From Lachnospiraceae bacterium (lineage in GTDB: Bacteria > Bacillota > Clostridia > Lachnospirales > Lachnospiraceae), in NCBI GenBank assembly GCA_009774245.1, contig VSNM01000003.1:116150-180149 (forward strand): a DNA stretch of 64,000 bases, written 5' to 3'. Every line of letters begins with the position of its first letter. Within the stretch, counting starts at the first letter, position 1. A program made the translations under genes and the position numbers. Below the pieces are notes generated by a model. It saw nothing but the letters and a program-made list of their open reading frames with translations, had not been told where the DNA came from and did not search any database. This document shows, piece by piece, positions 52,002-61,312 of the stretch.

Positions 52002-53015
52002 TTATGCGCGTAACATCTCCTTGTAAACCCGCATGACATTCCGATACAAAATGTTCTCGATTTCCGCGCCCGTAAAATGCTGCCTCGCAAGCTCTTCGGC
52101 TAGCTTATCCATCTGGGAACAGTCCTGTATCTCAAGCTCCCCGCCAATGCCGTCAAAGTCCATGCCAAGCCCCAGACATTCGCTGCCTCCCGCATTGAGT
52201 ATATGACGCGCGTGTTCTGCCATTCGCGCCACTGTGGAATGGCTGTCGTTGGTCGGATTCAGGAAACAACCGTAAAAATTGAGCCCGATGACGCCGCCCC
52301 GCCCTGCGATCGTCCTGATCATGTCGTCCGTGAGATTTCTGCAGTGTCCGCACAACGCGCGCGCATTGGAGTGGCTTGCCACAAACGGCCTGGTCGTGTT
52401 GCGCGCGATATCCCAGAAGCCCGCGTCCGACAGGTGCGAGACATCTATGATGATACCGAGTTCCTCCATTCGTTCTATGAATAAAAATCCTTTTTCCGTC
52501 AATCCTTTTGAACCGTCAAACAGGCAGAAGCCGTCGGCATCTCTGACGGCTCTGCCTGACTGTTCGTCCCTTACAAATAGATTGGGACAGGCAAGCTCAT
52601 TTGGATAATTCCATGTCAGTGTCATCATGCGCGCCCCAAGCTGATACAGTTTCTCGAGATTTTCGATCTCTCCTCTACAGCAGCCGCCCTCCTCGATGGT
52701 CATGAGCGCGGACATTTTTCCCTGCTGTTCATTCAAAAGGATTTCATCATATGCTTTTATGACACTGATGTCATTTTTATTTTTCTCCATCTCCTCGTAA
52801 AATACGTCAATCAGCTCCAGCACATACGCAAACGGGGCCAGCCCCTTTTTCAGATCAACATACATGGCAAAATTCTGCAGCATGTAACCTGATTGCCTCA
52901 TCTTCTGGATATCAATCTGTAAATCGTTCCGAGAAAGCTGCTGCGGGCTGCTGCATTGTTTCCTGCTTTCCCAGATTTCCGATATCGTGTCACAGTGCAT
53001 ATCGACTATTTTCAT
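52002..53015 (-). CDS. Membrane (renal) dipeptidase family M19
   Basis: 337 residues. Zinc-binding HxD in VDMHCDT at the start, MTIEEGGCC with the bridging Glu, DVSHLSDAGFWDI and FVASHSNARALCGH with the two His, then GLGMDFDGIGGE. It hydrolyses dipeptides, including D-amino-acid-containing ones. No signal peptide, so cytoplasmic. Part of the gene is duplicated at 51162-51270. Confidence 0.93.
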   Translation of the reverse strand: MKIVDMHCDTISEIWESRKQCSSPQQLSRNDLQIDIQKMRQSGYMLQNFAMYVDLKKGLAPFAYVLELIDVFYEEMEKNKNDISVIKAYDEILLNEQQGKMSALMTIEEGGCCRGEIENLEKLYQLGARMMTLTWNYPNELACPNLFVRDEQSGRAVRDADGFCLFDGSKGLTEKGFLFIERMEELGIIIDVSHLSDAGFWDIARNTTRPFVASHSNARALCGHCRNLTDDMIRTIAGRGGVIGLNFYGCFLNPTNDSHSTVARMAEHARHILNAGGSECLGLGMDFDGIGGELEIQDCSQMDKLAEELARQHFTGAEIENILYRNVMRVYKEMLRA

Positions 53016-53108
53016 TTTGCATTCCTCTACTTTCTTTTACTATTATGCTGACACGATACGCTTCATGACAAATTACATAGCCTTTTGACACAACTCCCAT
53101 ACACTCTG

Positions 53109-53327
53109 TCAGTCCCGCCAGTCCGCATCGGATTCCCACTGGCATTCTGTAATCTGCATATCTGAAAATGTTGCCTTATAGGAACCTTCTGTCGGGCTGC
53201 AGGCGTATATTCCATATGTAATTTTTTCCGCCCCTTCCCACATATGGAAAATCCGCATCTGCCTGAAATTTGTGCCATCCTCACTGCATTCAATACAGTA
53301 GTCGCTATTTCTGCGCGAAATAAGCAA
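53109..53327 (-). pseudogene. C-terminal remnant of a DUF1349 (concanavalin-like) protein
   Basis: About 70 codons: LISRRNSDYCIECSEDGTNF, then the ending GIYACSPTEGSYKATFSDMQ, which match the last strands of DUF1349 domains. The start is missing and the frame begins right at the end of the MFS gene. Decayed. Confidence 0.6.
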
Positions 53328-53331
53328 TTTT

Positions 53332-54444
53332 TTAACACCTATTTGGGCTCTCCTTTTGATTTCTACAGAGAATGATTCCCATAAGCAGCAGCAACGGAAA
53401 AATAATGCCTGCCAGAATTCCCATCTTTAGGTTATCTGCCAATGCTCCTGATACCATTCCAACCAGCGTAGGACCTCCTGAACAGCCTATATCTCCGCCC
53501 AAAGCCAACAATGCAAACATCGCTGTCCCGCCCCTTGGCAGGGCTGCTGACGCCTTGCTGAAGGTTCCCGGCCACATGATTCCAACTGACAGCCCACAGA
53601 CAGCGCATGCAGCCAGACTAAGCTGCGGGGCAGGAAAAAGGGAAATTCCCAAATAAGACAAAATACACAGAAAACTACTATAAATCATAAAGCGCTCCAG
53701 TCCGAGTCCTTTTTCTGCAAAGGCAGAAGCCCATTGGCTTACCGCCTGCTCGCTTGCCCCTGCACATACCATCATGACCAGCAAAATCCAAAAAATTTTT
53801 ATCCGGAACAATTCCTTTAATCCCAGTCCGGACTCTCCGTCCTCAATCAACGGCGCAATGGGAACTCTGGCAAAGGCAAAAGCATTTCCGATTGGAATAA
53901 CCGCCCAAATGATCGCCAATATTTTCCAATGATCAATGCCGGCCACGTAAAAAAACAATGTTGAGATGAGCACAACTCCCGCGTGTCCCCAGCAATAAAA
54001 TGAATGGAGCATACTCATCGCCTTCTCCTTGGAATGTCTTTCTTCCATATTACCAGAAGGGCATGCCTCAACCACCGGACTGACAAGAACTTCCAGAAGT
54101 CCGCCACCGATCGCATAAATCATTACAGCAGTCAAAATGCCGATAAAGGGCGCCGGCAAAATCTCCGGTAAAACGGTCAGAAGAATCAGACCTGCGGCTG
54201 ACAGGGCGTGCGCTATAATCATTGAAGCACGGTACCCTATTTTATCAATCAATCCGACTGAAAGAAGATCAACCAGTAATTGTATTCCAAAATTAAAAGT
54301 CACCAGCAGCGTAATCTGCGAAAGCGGAATATGGTATTTTTTCTGGAAAAACAAAAACAGCAGCGGTGTAAAGTTGTTGACTACAGCCTGTACAATATAT
54401 CCCACAAAGCAGGCTGTAATTGTCTTATGATACTGGTTTTCCAT
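53332..54444 (-). CDS. MFS transporter
   Basis: 370 residues with about 11-12 membrane helices (a little short for MFS). Motif-A-like sequence DLLSVGLIDKIGYRASMII after the second helix. The overall sequence resembles the FucP/FLVCR-like or DUF-type sugar permeases of Clostridia, but the substrate is not identifiable. The final residues overlap the DUF1349 remnant region, so the original C-terminus may be truncated. Confidence 0.82.
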   Translation of the reverse strand: MENQYHKTITACFVGYIVQAVVNNFTPLLFLFFQKKYHIPLSQITLLVTFNFGIQLLVDLLSVGLIDKIGYRASMIIAHALSAAGLILLTVLPEILPAPFIGILTAVMIYAIGGGLLEVLVSPVVEACPSGNMEERHSKEKAMSMLHSFYCWGHAGVVLISTLFFYVAGIDHWKILAIIWAVIPIGNAFAFARVPIAPLIEDGESGLGLKELFRIKIFWILLVMMVCAGASEQAVSQWASAFAEKGLGLERFMIYSSFLCILSYLGISLFPAPQLSLAACAVCGLSVGIMWPGTFSKASAALPRGGTAMFALLALGGDIGCSGGPTLVGMVSGALADNLKMGILAGIIFPLLLLMGIILCRNQKESPNRC

Positions 54445-54566
54445 TTTATTTCCCCCTAATGGATGAGATTACAGGTTCTGGATATTTTTGCCGAAAGTTC
54501 AGACAGCATTATCATATGGGTCCGAATGAATACAGGCTATGCTGGCAGATTGGATGACCAGCCTTT

Positions 54567-55838
54567 TCACAAAATATAATCCGTGATGCAGTCATACCAA
54601 TGGACATAGGTGCACCCGTTCACCGTGAGCCGTTCATTTTCCGGCAGCTGCTCACTCCACTTCCTGTTGTAGCGGTCAAACGCCCAGTCATCGCGGTTGA
54701 ACCTGCGCCATAGGATTGTCCTTCCATTCCTGTCGAGATACTGTTCCGAAACGACACCGCAATTGTAGGTCTCAATATCCATAACGCAGACCGTGTCATA
54801 ACTCCTGTCCCCGATCGCGACCGTATATCTTCCGACAATATCAAGCAGGAAATCCCGGTCGCGGCTCACAACAACGTCATTTGTTCTCTGGATATCCCCC
54901 TTCGGCGACAGATGAATCTCATTTCCACAGTTGTCCTCCCCGAATCCCCAGTTGGGCAGAAATTCATCCCCGTCCAGAAATGTGATATAGTTTCGGACAT
55001 CGCCGTCCGTTCTGAGCGCTGCCAGATAGCGGCAGTGCGTGTCGGTCAGCTGTGCCACAAAGGTGCGCCGGATCACGTCCCGCTTGTCCGTGTAAGCTGC
55101 CTCCCGCGCCGTCAGTTCAACCCCTTCGATCCCGTGCACTTTCGCCTTCCCTGTCACTTCCATGTCATACACATGGCTGCACTTGCGGGAAGGAATATCG
55201 TACATTCCCCAGGACAGTTTTTCGCCGAGCCTTGGAACCAGAAACCAGCCCATGAGCTCCTCCCATTTTACGGCATACGGTTCCTCTGCACTTTGCCGGA
55301 TACGATACTCCGGTAAAAATTCAGGCATTTTTTTCATACAGTGTACTCCTTTCAATGATTCCGTGTGACATGGATACATATTCTTAAAATTCTGTTTTGC
55401 CGTGTACAGTCTGCTCTTGACGGTTCCAACAGGAATGCCCAGACGTCTGGCAATCCCCGCCTGCGGCAGCTCCTTCCAGAAGGAAAGATACAGGATCTGC
55501 TTATCCTTATCGCCTAACCGACCCAACGTCTCCCTTACAAGCGAGGCAGCCGCGACCCCCTGCCTGCTGTCGGTCAGTTCATTTTCTGTCAGGACCTCAA
55601 TCGGAATCTCATACTGAACCGCCTTTTTTCTGAAATAGTCGTTGCACTTATTTCTGGCAATGCGCATAATCCATGCCCGAAAGGAATCCCTGTTCTTTAA
55701 CTGCGAAAATTTCTGGCATGCTGTCAGATAAATCTCCTGCAGCACATCGTCCGCATCTGCCCTGGCACTGATCCGAAACCGTACAAACCGCTCGACAGAC
55801 TGTTTATCCGCTTCCAGTAATTGTTCAAATAGATCCAC
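54567..55838 (-). CDS. ECF sigma factor fused to a large C-terminal domain
   Basis: 423 residues from a GTG at 55838 after AGGAGGTGTTGAG. Residues 1-165 are an ECF sigma factor: region 2 DADDVLQEIYLTACQKFSQL, region 4 LGDKDKQILYLSFW and IARRLGIPVGTVKSRLYTA. Residues about 180-423 form a separate soluble domain (EYRIRQSAEEPYAVKWEELM, then GRYTVAIGDRSYDTVCVMDI and WRRFNRDDWAFDRYN). No transmembrane anti-sigma factor is nearby, so the C-terminal domain may itself sense the signal or control the sigma part. Such fusions exist in Lachnospiraceae; the ligand is unknown. Confidence 0.8.
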   Translation of the reverse strand: MDLFEQLLEADKQSVERFVRFRISARADADDVLQEIYLTACQKFSQLKNRDSFRAWIMRIARNKCNDYFRKKAVQYEIPIEVLTENELTDSRQGVAAASLVRETLGRLGDKDKQILYLSFWKELPQAGIARRLGIPVGTVKSRLYTAKQNFKNMYPCHTESLKGVHCMKKMPEFLPEYRIRQSAEEPYAVKWEELMGWFLVPRLGEKLSWGMYDIPSRKCSHVYDMEVTGKAKVHGIEGVELTAREAAYTDKRDVIRRTFVAQLTDTHCRYLAALRTDGDVRNYITFLDGDEFLPNWGFGEDNCGNEIHLSPKGDIQRTNDVVVSRDRDFLLDIVGRYTVAIGDRSYDTVCVMDIETYNCGVVSEQYLDRNGRTILWRRFNRDDWAFDRYNRKWSEQLPENERLTVNGCTYVHWYDCITDYIL

Positions 55839-55905
55839 CTCAACACCTCCTATATGTGATGAAAACCGGTTTCAACTATATAGACGGCTGACAATCGCGA
55901 AAGGT

Positions 55906-57574
55906 TCATTTGGAACTGACATATTCAACAGCAACACCAATACTTTTCATATATTTATACACATCACTCACTGCATTCCTTTTGTTTTTATTTGTCTCTA
56001 TATAATACTCCCCGACTTTAATCGGCGAAACAAACAAATCCCCATCAATATGGCGCTCCGACCAATTGATCAGATAACGCTTTTTGCCTGTGGCATATGG
56101 AATACTGTCACTCAAATCAAACTGATCAATCAAGTACGCAAATACTTTTCTATAAAATTCCTTTACCGTATCCCCTTTTATCAGTTTGCCTTCAACCCTT
56201 ATTTGCAATATATGATTGTCTGTATCCTGTCCCTCTTTTTTACAATAACTGGCGCCTGTCTTTTTCAACTCTAGCAGGCTGCTAATTTTCTTGTTAAAAA
56301 ATCCCACCTGCCTGTTCTCATCGACAAACCATTTATCCTCTATATGCTGTTCGATATCCAGACACAGATCACAAATTTCCTGCTGCACCGCCGTCTCCGC
56401 CACCATCAAAGAACTGACATCAATGTCATATCTTGAGAAAATGATACCTGCAAGAATATACAGGGAGTGATACTTGCTCTCCAACACCTCCTGTTTTAAC
56501 GGCTTTAGTTCTTCAATTGCAATATCCACTGCTTTGACAATCGCCCGATTGAGCTCATTGACAAACCGGCTGATCTTCCCGCGGTCACCATGTCTGTACA
56601 GCGCGTCAACCGCATCGATTATCTTGTTGGGCGCCTTGCTCAGCACCACGGAATAAATCTCGAAGGCAATGCTGTCATTATCATAATATTTCACGATTCC
56701 ATTTCCGAAATTTATTGGTTTGGCAATTCTCTTAAAACCTGAAAACCGAAAAAGGACATCGCACGATTTCCGGCAGCAAATCATATGGTTTAGCCCGACT
56801 ATATTCTTGAAAATGTCAAATACGCCTGCCTCCTTGACAGCGTCAATCTCATAATCGCCCCGGATCAGATCAAGCTCCCTGTCAAATGCTTCGCCCGCAT
56901 CAACGATCAGACTGCGGATCCAGCACATAGTCATTCCATACCGACTGCAGAATCTCATACTGCGACAAAGCCACGCTCCCGGTATTGATATTTTTAAATA
57001 ATTCCGGCAAATCCTCCTTATTTCCCCTGTAGATGATCAGGGAGATATCGTCATGTGCAATTTCGATCTTTGCCTTTAAAATATCCAACAGTTTCTCAAC
57101 CAGTTCCAGATGCCCAAACCGCTTTGCAATACTCGTGCTTCCATCTTTCAATACAGAGTAGAGAATACTTACTTTCTCAAATTCATAAAGGGTATCCAGC
57201 TTCTCGTACCACTTCTTTATGCATTTCTTTAGCGGCGCTGCCTCCGCACCTAACTGTTCGTCCTCCAGAAAATTCCGGATATCCGTTTCCACTTTATGAT
57301 AAAACCGCTCAAAGGAAATTATAGCACTCGGGCGTGAAAGATATTGGTTCAGCGTGTTGATTCGCTGCAGGCCATCTATGATATAGTATGCGTTTTTATC
57401 CTCATACAGCGTGATTGCACCGATAGGAAATCCCCGGAACAGCGAATCGAGCAGCTGTTCTTTTTTCGATTTCTTCCATACAAAATTCCTCTGAAAATCT
57501 GGTATGACAAGCTTAAATATCGTCAGAAGCTTCTTGATCGTCGTCTGATCCAATGCAAACACCTTACTCTCCAT
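55906..57574 (-). pseudogene. DUF262 protein with frameshift, third gene of the ATPase-HNH operon
   Basis: The N-terminal part (57574 to about 56910) is a ParB-like DUF262 domain: LVIPDFQRNFVWKKSKKEQL, FPIGAITLYEDK and IIDGLQRINTLNQY (DGLQR instead of the usual DGQQR). The frame breaks near 56905-56915 (one base out) and continues as a second frame to 55906 that encodes about 340 more residues, ending in VGEYYIETNKNKRNAVSDVY, an unrecognised C-terminal domain. Start chosen at 57574 with AGGAGG 12 bases upstream. One corrected protein would be about 555 residues. DUF262 proteins are nucleotide-dependent parts of defence systems such as GmrSD; this one overlaps the HNH operon. Confidence 0.75.
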
Positions 57575-57591
57575 ATTTTTCTTTACACCTC

Positions 57592-58104
57592 CTATAATAC
57601 GCAAATACAGACAAAAATATTATATTTTGGATTGATCATGTACTCCGCCTTTTCCATCTCATCCGGATCCAGCGTGTCATTGGCAACAATCGTCCCGTCA
57701 ACTTTATAGCTAAAATACTTCTCGATGTCGTCTATTTTGGTGGGATCAAGATATTTTTTTGGATAATGGGCACGAGTGCTCCGCTTCGTATTACATATAC
57801 TGCATGCACATAACAGGTTGCTCCACTGAAATATCTTTTGTGGGTAATCTCTTTTCGTTTTAATATGTTCCACTGTCATCGCATCGTCAAAATCCTGCAG
57901 AAATTGCGTGCAGAAAGAACATCTTCCATGATTCATTTTCTGAAAATGACGTTTGGTCTCTTCCGTGTTGTAACAATATTTTCTCGCGTGTGCCTTATAA
58001 AAATCATATGCTTCACGCGCGCCCATACCCGCTATCGCGTCCTTAAATTCCCTGTTCGTTTTTGCCAGAGCCTTCGGGGAATGTGTTCTTTTAATTTTTA
58101 TCAT
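57592..58104 (-). CDS. HNH endonuclease, PtuB-like
   Basis: 170 residues from 58104 (TGGAGAATCCA ATG). A zinc ribbon and HNH core: CSFC (about 62-65), TVEHIKTK (catalytic His), WSNLLCACSICNTKR (Asn and second Cys pair). The layout with a conserved Cys pair, EH, and NLLxxCxxCN is that of PtuB-type HNH nucleases from Septu defence. It overlaps the ATPase gene by 14 bases and precedes the DUF262 gene, so all three are probably one operon. Confidence 0.82.
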   Translation of the reverse strand: MIKIKRTHSPKALAKTNREFKDAIAGMGAREAYDFYKAHARKYCYNTEETKRHFQKMNHGRCSFCTQFLQDFDDAMTVEHIKTKRDYPQKIFQWSNLLCACSICNTKRSTRAHYPKKYLDPTKIDDIEKYFSYKVDGTIVANDTLDPDEMEKAEYMINPKYNIFVCICVL

Positions 58105-59068
58105 TGGATTCTCCATTATTTTGGGCTTTTGTGATAATCACATTATATTTTGTACACAAATTGGGGTATTCTGCTCTCAATTTTTTTATCGTGTCGCTGA
58201 CTTTTTTCCTGTCACTGTCATTGTCCGCGCCTGTCAGGGCAACGTCCCCAAGATAATTGATCGCCTCCCGAAACTGTTCTGGCAATTCATCCACTTCAAA
58301 AAACTGTTCATAGATGCTATTCAAGTCCTCATAATAAACATCACTATGTATTTCCTCTAATTTTCCCTTCACAATCTCATAGATCCCGCAATCCCGATAC
58401 CTTGTCAACAGAAGCGGCGAATGTGTCGTCAATATGAAACTGCAGGCAGAAAAATTTTCTTTCAGGCTGCTGATTAATCTGGACTGAATATTCACGTGGA
58501 GAAACATCTCCACTTCGTCGATCATGACAATGATTGACTTGTTTGACAATAATTTTGCAAACTCCTTTTCTGTCAGGGATAAAATGTCGATATCCCAGGT
58601 CATTGCCCATATGATATTCAGATAAATATTGATAATATTCTCAATGCCGTCGCTGTACCTACCGTCTGTTTCCTTTACATTGATTCCAAAAATCCTATGA
58701 ATCGTCCGAAGGATAAAGGTATGTATCACTTTGTTTGACATCAGCTGGTCACGGAGACGCTTCAAATGAAGACTGTAATCCTTGTAACTGTCCTTTTGAT
58801 AATGAATCAATTCCTCACAATCCTTTAAATGCAGCTCCTCCGTATTATTCTCACTGACGATAACCCGGTTTGTAGGAATATATATGGCTATTTCCCCTGC
58901 CTTACCCAAAATAAAATTTTCCATCAGCCTGTTGTGAAATACACTATCCAATACTTTAAGGATCGTGGTCTTTCCACTATTGTTGTACCCATATATAATG
59001 GAAACTTCTTTGTCAATGTCAAGTTGCTGCTTTTTTATTACCCCTGTCTGCGGAATTTGAACCTGCAT
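58091..59068 (-). CDS. OLD/Septu-like AAA ATPase, PtuA-like
   Basis: 325 residues after AAGGAGCGCATAAAG. Walker A IIYGYNNSGKTTIL (27-35), Walker B SIIVMIDEVEMFL (about 178-190), and the switch FILTTHSPLLL at about 211-220 as in SMC/OLD-type ATPases. Shorter than the classical PtuA, with no TOPRIM domain. It is the first gene of the operon with the HNH nuclease and DUF262 protein. Together they are likely an anti-phage restriction module; the exact type is unassigned. Confidence 0.82.
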   Translation of the reverse strand: MQVQIPQTGVIKKQQLDIDKEVSIIYGYNNSGKTTILKVLDSVFHNRLMENFILGKAGEIAIYIPTNRVIVSENNTEELHLKDCEELIHYQKDSYKDYSLHLKRLRDQLMSNKVIHTFILRTIHRIFGINVKETDGRYSDGIENIINIYLNIIWAMTWDIDILSLTEKEFAKLLSNKSIIVMIDEVEMFLHVNIQSRLISSLKENFSACSFILTTHSPLLLTRYRDCGIYEIVKGKLEEIHSDVYYEDLNSIYEQFFEVDELPEQFREAINYLGDVALTGADNDSDRKKVSDTIKKLRAEYPNLCTKYNVIITKAQNNGESNDKN

Positions 59069-59142
59069 CTTTATGCGCTCCTTTTTCTCTTTTTATCCTG
59101 CGTCCTCTTTCATAAGTATTTCCAATGAGTTCCCTACTTTCG

Positions 59143-59171
59143 ATTTTAACCCTTTTTTCTAATTTCCTCAA
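59143..59171 (-). promoter_or_regulatory. Promoter of the ATPase-HNH-DUF262 operon
   Basis: On the minus strand TTGAGG (59166-59171), 17 bases, TAAAAT (59143-59148), about 75 bases before the ATPase start. The MITE at 59212 lies 40 bases further upstream. Confidence 0.55.
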
Positions 59172-59211
59172 CAGTTTTCTAAGCAGCTTCTTTGTCAATT
59201 GCAACGAGCTG

Positions 59212-59344
59212 GTTACTGTTCAGACAGGACTTAGCATTTACTGCTAAGTCCGTGAGAAAATGTAGTGGTTGCAAGTAAAAATCCATTTGCGAAGCAAATT
59301 TTGCATGGATTTTTACCTGTTACTGGAACGGAGTGAACAGTAAC
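59212..59344. mobile_element. 133-bp MITE, copy 3, with 8-bp target duplication
   Basis: Inverted orientation relative to copy 2 and nearly identical to it. Ends GTTACTGTTCA and TGAACAGTAAC are perfect 11-bp inverted repeats. ACGAGCTG flanks both sides (59204-59211 and 59345-59352), an exact 8-bp target duplication. It lies just upstream of the defence operon promoter. Confidence 0.9.
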
Positions 59345-59490
59345 ACGAGCTGTTCAAAAAATAAATTCTGATTGCCATACGTTATAATTGAAAATGAATT
59401 AATATTATGATAGGATTAAACATAGGGAGAAAACGTTTGCCATTCAAATAAATGTTTAGAGAAAAAACGGGTGTGAAAGGAATACATATT

Positions 59491-60309
59491 ATGAATGGGA
59501 AATTGCAAAACATTGTGGACAATCTTGATCTGATCAGACAGCTGTACGACAAGGAAGTGATCATTTCCGTTATCGACAAGGACCATATTGTACAGGGGTT
59601 TTCGCTGCCCCCGGGATTACCTCCGCAGATGCCGGTAGGTTCCGTGTTCCGGGATCCAAGCGGCATCTTTGATGAGGTTATCGCCAAAGGAATCACAAAA
59701 CACAATTATCTGCCCAAGGAGGTTATGGGCTTTCCGGTTGAGGGAAATTTGGTTCCCATCAAGGACGGTGGGCAGGTAGTCGGCTGCGTGATCTGCTCTT
59801 ATTCCGTGGAGGGCAAAGAGAAGGTTCGGGAGATCGCCGATAAGTTCCAGAAATCGATCCGGGAAATTGACAGTTCCGTCCAAAATGTCATCGGCGGAAT
59901 CGAGACTTTATCCAGTATGCTGACAAGTATGAACCAGGTCACTTCCGATGTGGAACAAGATGTCAATGAGGCTGCGGAGATTGTAAATAAGATCAGCAAC
60001 AACGCATCACATTCCAACATACTTGCCCTGAATGCCTCGATCGAAGCTGCCCGGAGCGGGGAAGCGGGAAGAGGATTTGCGGTCGTTGCCACAGAGATGG
60101 GAAAACTGGCAAAGGACAGCGGCAGTTCCGCAACCGAGATCAAGACAACCTTGTCGGCAATCGTGAACCATTTGCAGTCCATCATGCATTCTATTACAGA
60201 GGCAAACGACGTGGCAAAGCAGCATATGACTCATATCACCTCGATCAAAACAGTACTGGAACAGACGATTTCCATTGCGTCCGAGCTGGAGAATGATGTC
60301 AAATTATAG
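59491..60309 (+). CDS. Soluble methyl-accepting chemotaxis-like sensor
   Basis: 272 residues from 59491 (AAAGGAATACATATT ATG). N-terminal 120 residues form a PAS-like sensing domain (VIISVIDKDHIVQGF, GSVFRDPSGIFDEVIAKG). The C-terminal half is a shortened MCP signalling hairpin with NILALNASIEAARSGEAGRG, then FAVVATEMGKLAKDS at the tip. No membrane helix, so it is cytoplasmic. No che genes are nearby. It overlaps the PHP gene end by 6 bases (convergent). Confidence 0.88.
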   Translation: MNGKLQNIVDNLDLIRQLYDKEVIISVIDKDHIVQGFSLPPGLPPQMPVGSVFRDPSGIFDEVIAKGITKHNYLPKEVMGFPVEGNLVPIKDGGQVVGCVICSYSVEGKEKVREIADKFQKSIREIDSSVQNVIGGIETLSSMLTSMNQVTSDVEQDVNEAAEIVNKISNNASHSNILALNASIEAARSGEAGRGFAVVATEMGKLAKDSGSSATEIKTTLSAIVNHLQSIMHSITEANDVAKQHMTHITSIKTVLEQTISIASELENDVKL

Positions 60310-61149
60310 ACCGCCGCGTCCGCTCCTGAAACGGGCAGGCATTACTGCCCCTTCAGGAGAAACCCGGCAGGCTTTCACAATAAGGCTATTCAGTTCCTTA
60401 ATCTTATATCCGACATCTTCAGGGCAATGTGCATCAGACGAGGTAATGATTTTCACATGATTCATTTTCAATATCCTAAGCAGTTCTTCATTCATGCCAA
60501 GCGAAGCCGTTTCGGGGCATCTTCTGGCGACTCCGCTATTTTGATCCGCATACATATTGCTTCTTGAGAGTTCTTTAGCCAGACGCTCATAGTAGTCTGA
60601 TAGTGCATACGATGGCTTATGACCGAATAATTTTATCGCGTCCGGATGGCCGATGCCGTCAAATATCCTGCTCTTCGCCAATGAAACAGAATCCTCAAAA
60701 TATCTGTGGTATATTTTGTCAACGTCCACCCCCGCCCAATGCTCGACCTTATGATCGAAAGCAAAATTATCTACAAAATGAATGCTTCCCAATAAAAAAT
60801 CAAAAACTTTATCCTTTGTGAGATCAAATATAAAGCTTTCATACTCTTTGAAATAGCATATTTCAAGGCCAAACTTGATTTCTACCGGAAACTGCTCGTT
60901 GCGAACTCTTTCGATCAGTTCCAGATAGTCTGCGAGTTTATGCACACCTGCATTTCTATGAAACCATGCATCTACATACGCACTATATGCACACACAGAA
61001 TCATACATTGGAACAAACTCTTCAAACCGATAACAATGTTCCAGCAGACGTATTTCGTCAATCTCCATTTCGACTGCTTTCCTTACAAACTGATTAATCC
61101 AGTCAAGCGTGTACGTACCGCGTTCAATATGAATATGTCCATCAATCAT
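60304..61149 (-). CDS. PHP-domain phosphoesterase (histidinol-phosphatase-like)
   Basis: 281 residues. The HxH metal motif lies in MIDGHIHIERG; EHCYRFEEF, GLEICYF (Glu), GSIHFVDNFAFDH, GIGHPDAIKLFG and TSSDAHCPEDVG complete the PHP metal ligands. Members dephosphorylate histidinol phosphate or related phosphoesters. No his operon here, so the substrate is open. A GNAT remnant precedes it. Confidence 0.88.
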   Translation of the reverse strand: MIDGHIHIERGTYTLDWINQFVRKAVEMEIDEIRLLEHCYRFEEFVPMYDSVCAYSAYVDAWFHRNAGVHKLADYLELIERVRNEQFPVEIKFGLEICYFKEYESFIFDLTKDKVFDFLLGSIHFVDNFAFDHKVEHWAGVDVDKIYHRYFEDSVSLAKSRIFDGIGHPDAIKLFGHKPSYALSDYYERLAKELSRSNMYADQNSGVARRCPETASLGMNEELLRILKMNHVKIITSSDAHCPEDVGYKIKELNSLIVKACRVSPEGAVMPARFRSGRGGL

Positions 61150-61280
61150 TTTTCTTTATACCTCATCGCAATACAGGTTACATCAAAACCGCAATGTTTC
61201 CAAAAAGCCAGCCCGCTTTTGTTATCATCTTCCCACAGTGCATTACGTATCCAGTTAAACGAAGCTTCGCATCGTAGAAA
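61146..61280 (-). pseudogene. C-terminal remnant of a GNAT acetyltransferase
   Basis: About 43 codons in frame ending at 61146 read SFNWIRNALWEDDNKSGLAF, then WKHCGFDVTCIAM, the last strands of a GNAT fold. Its stop codon overlaps the PHP start (ATGA). The N-terminus is missing. Confidence 0.6.
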
Positions 61281-61312
61281 AAATGAGGGAAACAAAATTA
61301 TATAAGACATTA

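Noticed and set aside
59019..59204. 61-codon minus-strand ORF upstream of the ATPase
   Set aside because: It overlaps the promoter and the ATPase start, uses a TTG start without a ribosome site, and its basic composition follows from A-rich promoter DNA.
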